Below are positions 61,164-64,000 of a stretch of DNA of 64,000 bases, piece after piece. A program made the position numbers and the translations under genes. Every line of letters begins with the position of its first letter. The stretch's first letter is position 1. Below the pieces are notes generated by a model. It had not been told where the DNA came from and searched no databases. It worked only from the letters and a program-made list of their open reading frames with translations. This stretch comes from Salvator merianae (taxonomy: Eukaryota; Chordata; Lepidosauria; Squamata; Teiidae): NCBI GenBank assembly GCA_003586115.2, contig QVOM02000126.1, forward strand, positions 4,250,683 to 4,314,682, read 5' to 3'.

Positions 61164-61586
61164 CTGAAGCAGAAGATGACCACCACAAGGGCAAGGAGAG
61201 AAGGGGGGGATATACTTATAAATAAAGGAACACATCTGCCTTCATTTTAGGTAGATCACTGCAAGACTGAGCAATCCCCCTATTTAACACTGGTATTACT
61301 AAAACCATAACTTGTTTCTAGCATATATACAGAGCACTTTATGCCCCTTAGATTATATTTATTTCCTTAGCCTCTAAAAGGTACTCAAAGCTGCTTAAAA
61401 ATTATTAGTAGACAGATTCCTGCCCTCAGGATTACAATCTAGTTGGGACCTGACACACAGGAAGAGGGGAAGAGGGAGAGAAAGGGGAAAAGAAATTCTC
61501 TTTTGGCTAAGTATTATGGGAATGATCATACACGAAAGAAATTTATCCAAGCCTTATCCATTCCAGTATGTATGTATATAAGTATG

Positions 61587-61690
61587 CATTTATTTATTTA
61601 TTTAATCATCATCATCATCATCATCATGATGTTTATTTATAATGCCCCTTTCACCCAAGGGCGGAACAAAAAACATGTACAAATTAAAAG
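61587..61690 (-). repeat. (TTTA)n and (ATC)n tracts with L2-like tail
   Basis: TTTATTTATTTATTTAATCA is followed by ATCATCATCATCATC, then TATAATGCCCCTTTCACCC and GGGCGGAACAAAAAAC. Confidence 0.6.
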
Positions 61691-61799
61691 ACAGACAAAG
61701 CAAGCAAACAAACAAAATAAGTATATAAAAAAGAAACACTACATGTAAAATCAACACCCTGTTCCTCACCAGATGCTTCACATCTCTACAACTGCATAT

Positions 61800-62000
61800 C
61801 TAAATTTATTTGCATTTTTACTCCGTCCGATACTCAAAGGTCTCAGGGCAGGTTACAAGAAGAAAAAACAAGATGTAAAATGAAAATTGTTATGGTCCTC
61901 AGACTAATCAATAAACTTAAACTAGATGTAAAATGAACACACTAAAAGCAATGACAGGCCTGAAAGTGGGGAGGGGAAACTTTGCCTTCTTTACAGTGTT
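61800..62000 (-). repeat. L2-like LINE 3' end fragment
   Basis: TTTATTTGCATTTTTACTCC, TCAAAGGTCTCAGGGCAGG and the AAATGAACACACTAAAAGCA segment shared with 38810 and 49736. Confidence 0.6.
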
Positions 62001-62648
62001 CCATTTCCCAACCCCACTTCAACACCAATCAACATTTTGTGCCAGAGATAACATTCCTCTCTCCATGAAATGCTTTTGGAAGTGGTCCATTTGCCTCTTT
62101 TCTTTCTCCGTGATATTCTTGTGCCCTTCTGCAAGCTTTGTGATTCCCAGTCCAACCAGTTCATTCACCGTTGATGCTATTTTAAACCACATTCGATTCA
62201 CCTTTAGAGTGAGAGAATGCATCAGCAAAATGACTTTCCACTTTCCTTCCGCAATATTTAACCCGAAGAGGAAATTTCTGGGTCAGATAATTTAGAAGGA
62301 AACTGCAATTTTGCTGATGCGTTCTTTCACTTTGAAGACAGATTGAATGCGGGTTAAAATTTAGGTGTAGCTGAGCCCTCTGTGCTTCACTTGCTTTTTT
62401 CTCATGATGGAAACTGAGTCTTGAGCACACTCCACCAGGTTGGCAAAAGAATGAGCAACAACTGACATCATACTCCATTTTAATTTATGCTCAAAGGAAG
62501 AGGTAACTTCTGAGCTTCTCAAATACAGGTAGTTCATTTGTTGTTTTACCAGTGGACAACCAGCTTGTCTCCGTTCTAGGGGCTGTTTTACTTTTCTAAT
62601 GGAAATATACATATAAACCAATGTTGACACCATGAATCAGTGATCTAA

Positions 62649-63159
62649 GGGCCTTTCTGCACTTACCATACCTTGCTCTGGGCCAGTGGATCTGGACCAG
62701 TGAGGCCCACTAGTCTGGAGCACAGCCATCTGGATCAGTGACATCTGTATGACAGCACTGATCCAGACCAACTTCTGCAGCGGCCCCAAAGCTCCAATAA
62801 GTTTCAGAGCCAACCTTCGTGCGCTAGCCTCACGGCCACTGGCAGACCCATTTTGATGGTGCACTTTGGTGCACTGCACAAATAGGTCCCCTCAGTAGTC
62901 CCAAACACAGGGGTATGCGTTCTGCACGCTTCCATGTTCTGGACCAGGGCCCACAAGTCCGTCTGAACCTGTTTAAACAGACCTACCAATGATCCAGATC
63001 AAGAGCCCCTTGATTTGGATCATGCTCTGTTCTCTGCGGATGGAGCATACCAGTGGGGGCTGGGGGCTGACAGATCCACACTTACGTGTCGACCAATGAG
63101 GTCCAGAAGAGGACTACAAGGGCTTCTATTACCAAAATAAGGTAAACGCAGAAAGGCCC
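62649..63159. mobile_element. PIF/Harbinger-like MITE, 511 bp
   Basis: It starts GGGCCTTTCTGCACTTACC and ends GTAAACGCAGAAAGGCCC, with the canonical TAA duplication (62646-62648, 63160-63162). The interior contains repeated GATCTGGACCAGTGAGGCC-type segments. It is the best-preserved member of the family also at 21350. Confidence 0.85.
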
Positions 63160-63463
63160 TAAGATGCAAGGTAGTAATGAGCATTCAAGAATACACTACT
63201 AACCCTAAATCCAGATTAAATAAAGGTTTTATTTAAAATAGGCCTAAAAATGGTGTAAACACAATCTTAAAAGAACTATCTATAATTCAAGAGAATGATG
63301 CTATAAAACAGGGATATACCAAGTCACCCACTCTTTTTATAAAGCTTATTTCTCTTCAAAAGCTCGGATTAGGTAAGATTTGGGTCATGCAATCCAGGAG
63401 GTTATCTGCACATCTTTGAATCTGGTACTTCAGTGTTAAGGGAACACAGGAAGCAGACAATTT

Positions 63464-63953
63464 GGGCCTGTTTGCACTTACAACAGTAGAACGTTCTAAC
63501 CAGCATGGTTTGGGCTGGTCGGGATCAGGTACGGTGAGGACTGTTTGCACATTCCTGGAACGTTCCTCAAGCCAACCAGCTGGGGAAGAAGTGTGAATAG
63601 GAGTGCTTTAGTTAGGTAGCTGAGTCTGGAACAGCCACCAGGGTCTGGACCCCAAAGTTCCAACCTAGCGAGAGCTGGGTTTGAATTGTCAGACGGTGCT
63701 TGCGTGGCCACGCAGTCTCTGTCCTGTCGTCATTCCAAACTAGGAAGTGCTGCGAATGCACCACTCCCGATCCTCACCTGATCGTGCTAGTCAGCTTGGA
63801 GATTACAATTTTGTTGACCATAGCTAGTGACCTTCAGGCGAGTTTCAGAGGGGCTTTGGTAAGTTTCCAGTCAGCTGGAGCTGTTTGCAGGTGCGAATAC
63901 TCCATTCCAGCAAGTAACTTGGAACATTCCACTCGTTAAGTGTGAACAGACCC
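63464..63953. mobile_element. Harbinger-like MITE, reverse copy of 57914
   Basis: It starts GGGCCTGTTTGCACTTAC and ends GTTAAGTGTGAACAGACCC. The interior is the reverse complement of the 57914 element (shared CAGTCAGCTGG, CTGTTTGCAGGTGCGAAT and CTCCATTCCAG). No duplication can be read. Confidence 0.72.
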
Positions 63954-64000
63954 ATGCTTTCTAAGGCTTTGTCCAGATGGGGGAAATATAGCATCATTAT

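Noticed and set aside
61164..64000. Further upstream SYNE1 exon
   Set aside because: Open frames at 62182-62633 on minus lack suitable acceptor/donor pairs in frame and do not resemble nesprin-1.

Overview
The window is vertebrate nuclear DNA, most likely from a squamate reptile (lizard or snake). It has large AT-rich introns and no compact operons. Its repeats mix CR1-type and L2-like LINEs, a BovB (RTE) LINE, hAT and PIF/Harbinger-like MITEs, and LTR-only elements, a combination typical of squamates. The species cannot be named from the sequence.

The only cellular gene I can support is SYNE1 (nesprin-1), on the minus strand. I placed 23 internal exons, from 61163 down to 1502. Each is bounded by AG and GT splice signals. 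Joined, they give 3606 nt, exactly 1202 codons without a stop, with every exon-exon phase compatible. The product is a stretch of the spectrin-repeat rod in the C-terminal half of this giant outer-nuclear-membrane protein. The N-terminal actin-binding exons lie beyond 64000 and the C-terminal KASH exons lie before position 1. Within the rod there are two non-spectrin linkers, at about 41.3-31.8 kb and 29.0-19.5 kb, with ordinary coiled-coil or spectrin-repeat sequence on either side.

The rest is intron, densely filled with repeats. (i) CR1-like LINE 3' ends occur throughout; the one at 11862-13562 carries a 214-bp tandem triplication of its reverse-transcriptase catalytic segment. (ii) L2-like LINE 3' ends have (TTTA)n tails. 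(iii) Five GC-rich hAT MITEs have perfect 8-bp target duplications. (iv) PIF/Harbinger-like MITEs have termini like GGGCCTKTTCGCACTT and 3-bp duplications, and include near-palindromic 180-bp elements. (v) Two solo LTRs have 5-bp duplications and homologous unoccupied sites, and three members of another LTR family are present. (vi) A BovB copy is nested in an R2/R4-like LINE at 43.6-45.4 kb. Several insertions are nested, which allows relative dating.

I saw no tRNA or rRNA gene, no complete second protein gene, and nothing that looks like a new enzymatic or defence system. The interesting material is the exon structure of SYNE1 and the transposon archaeology.
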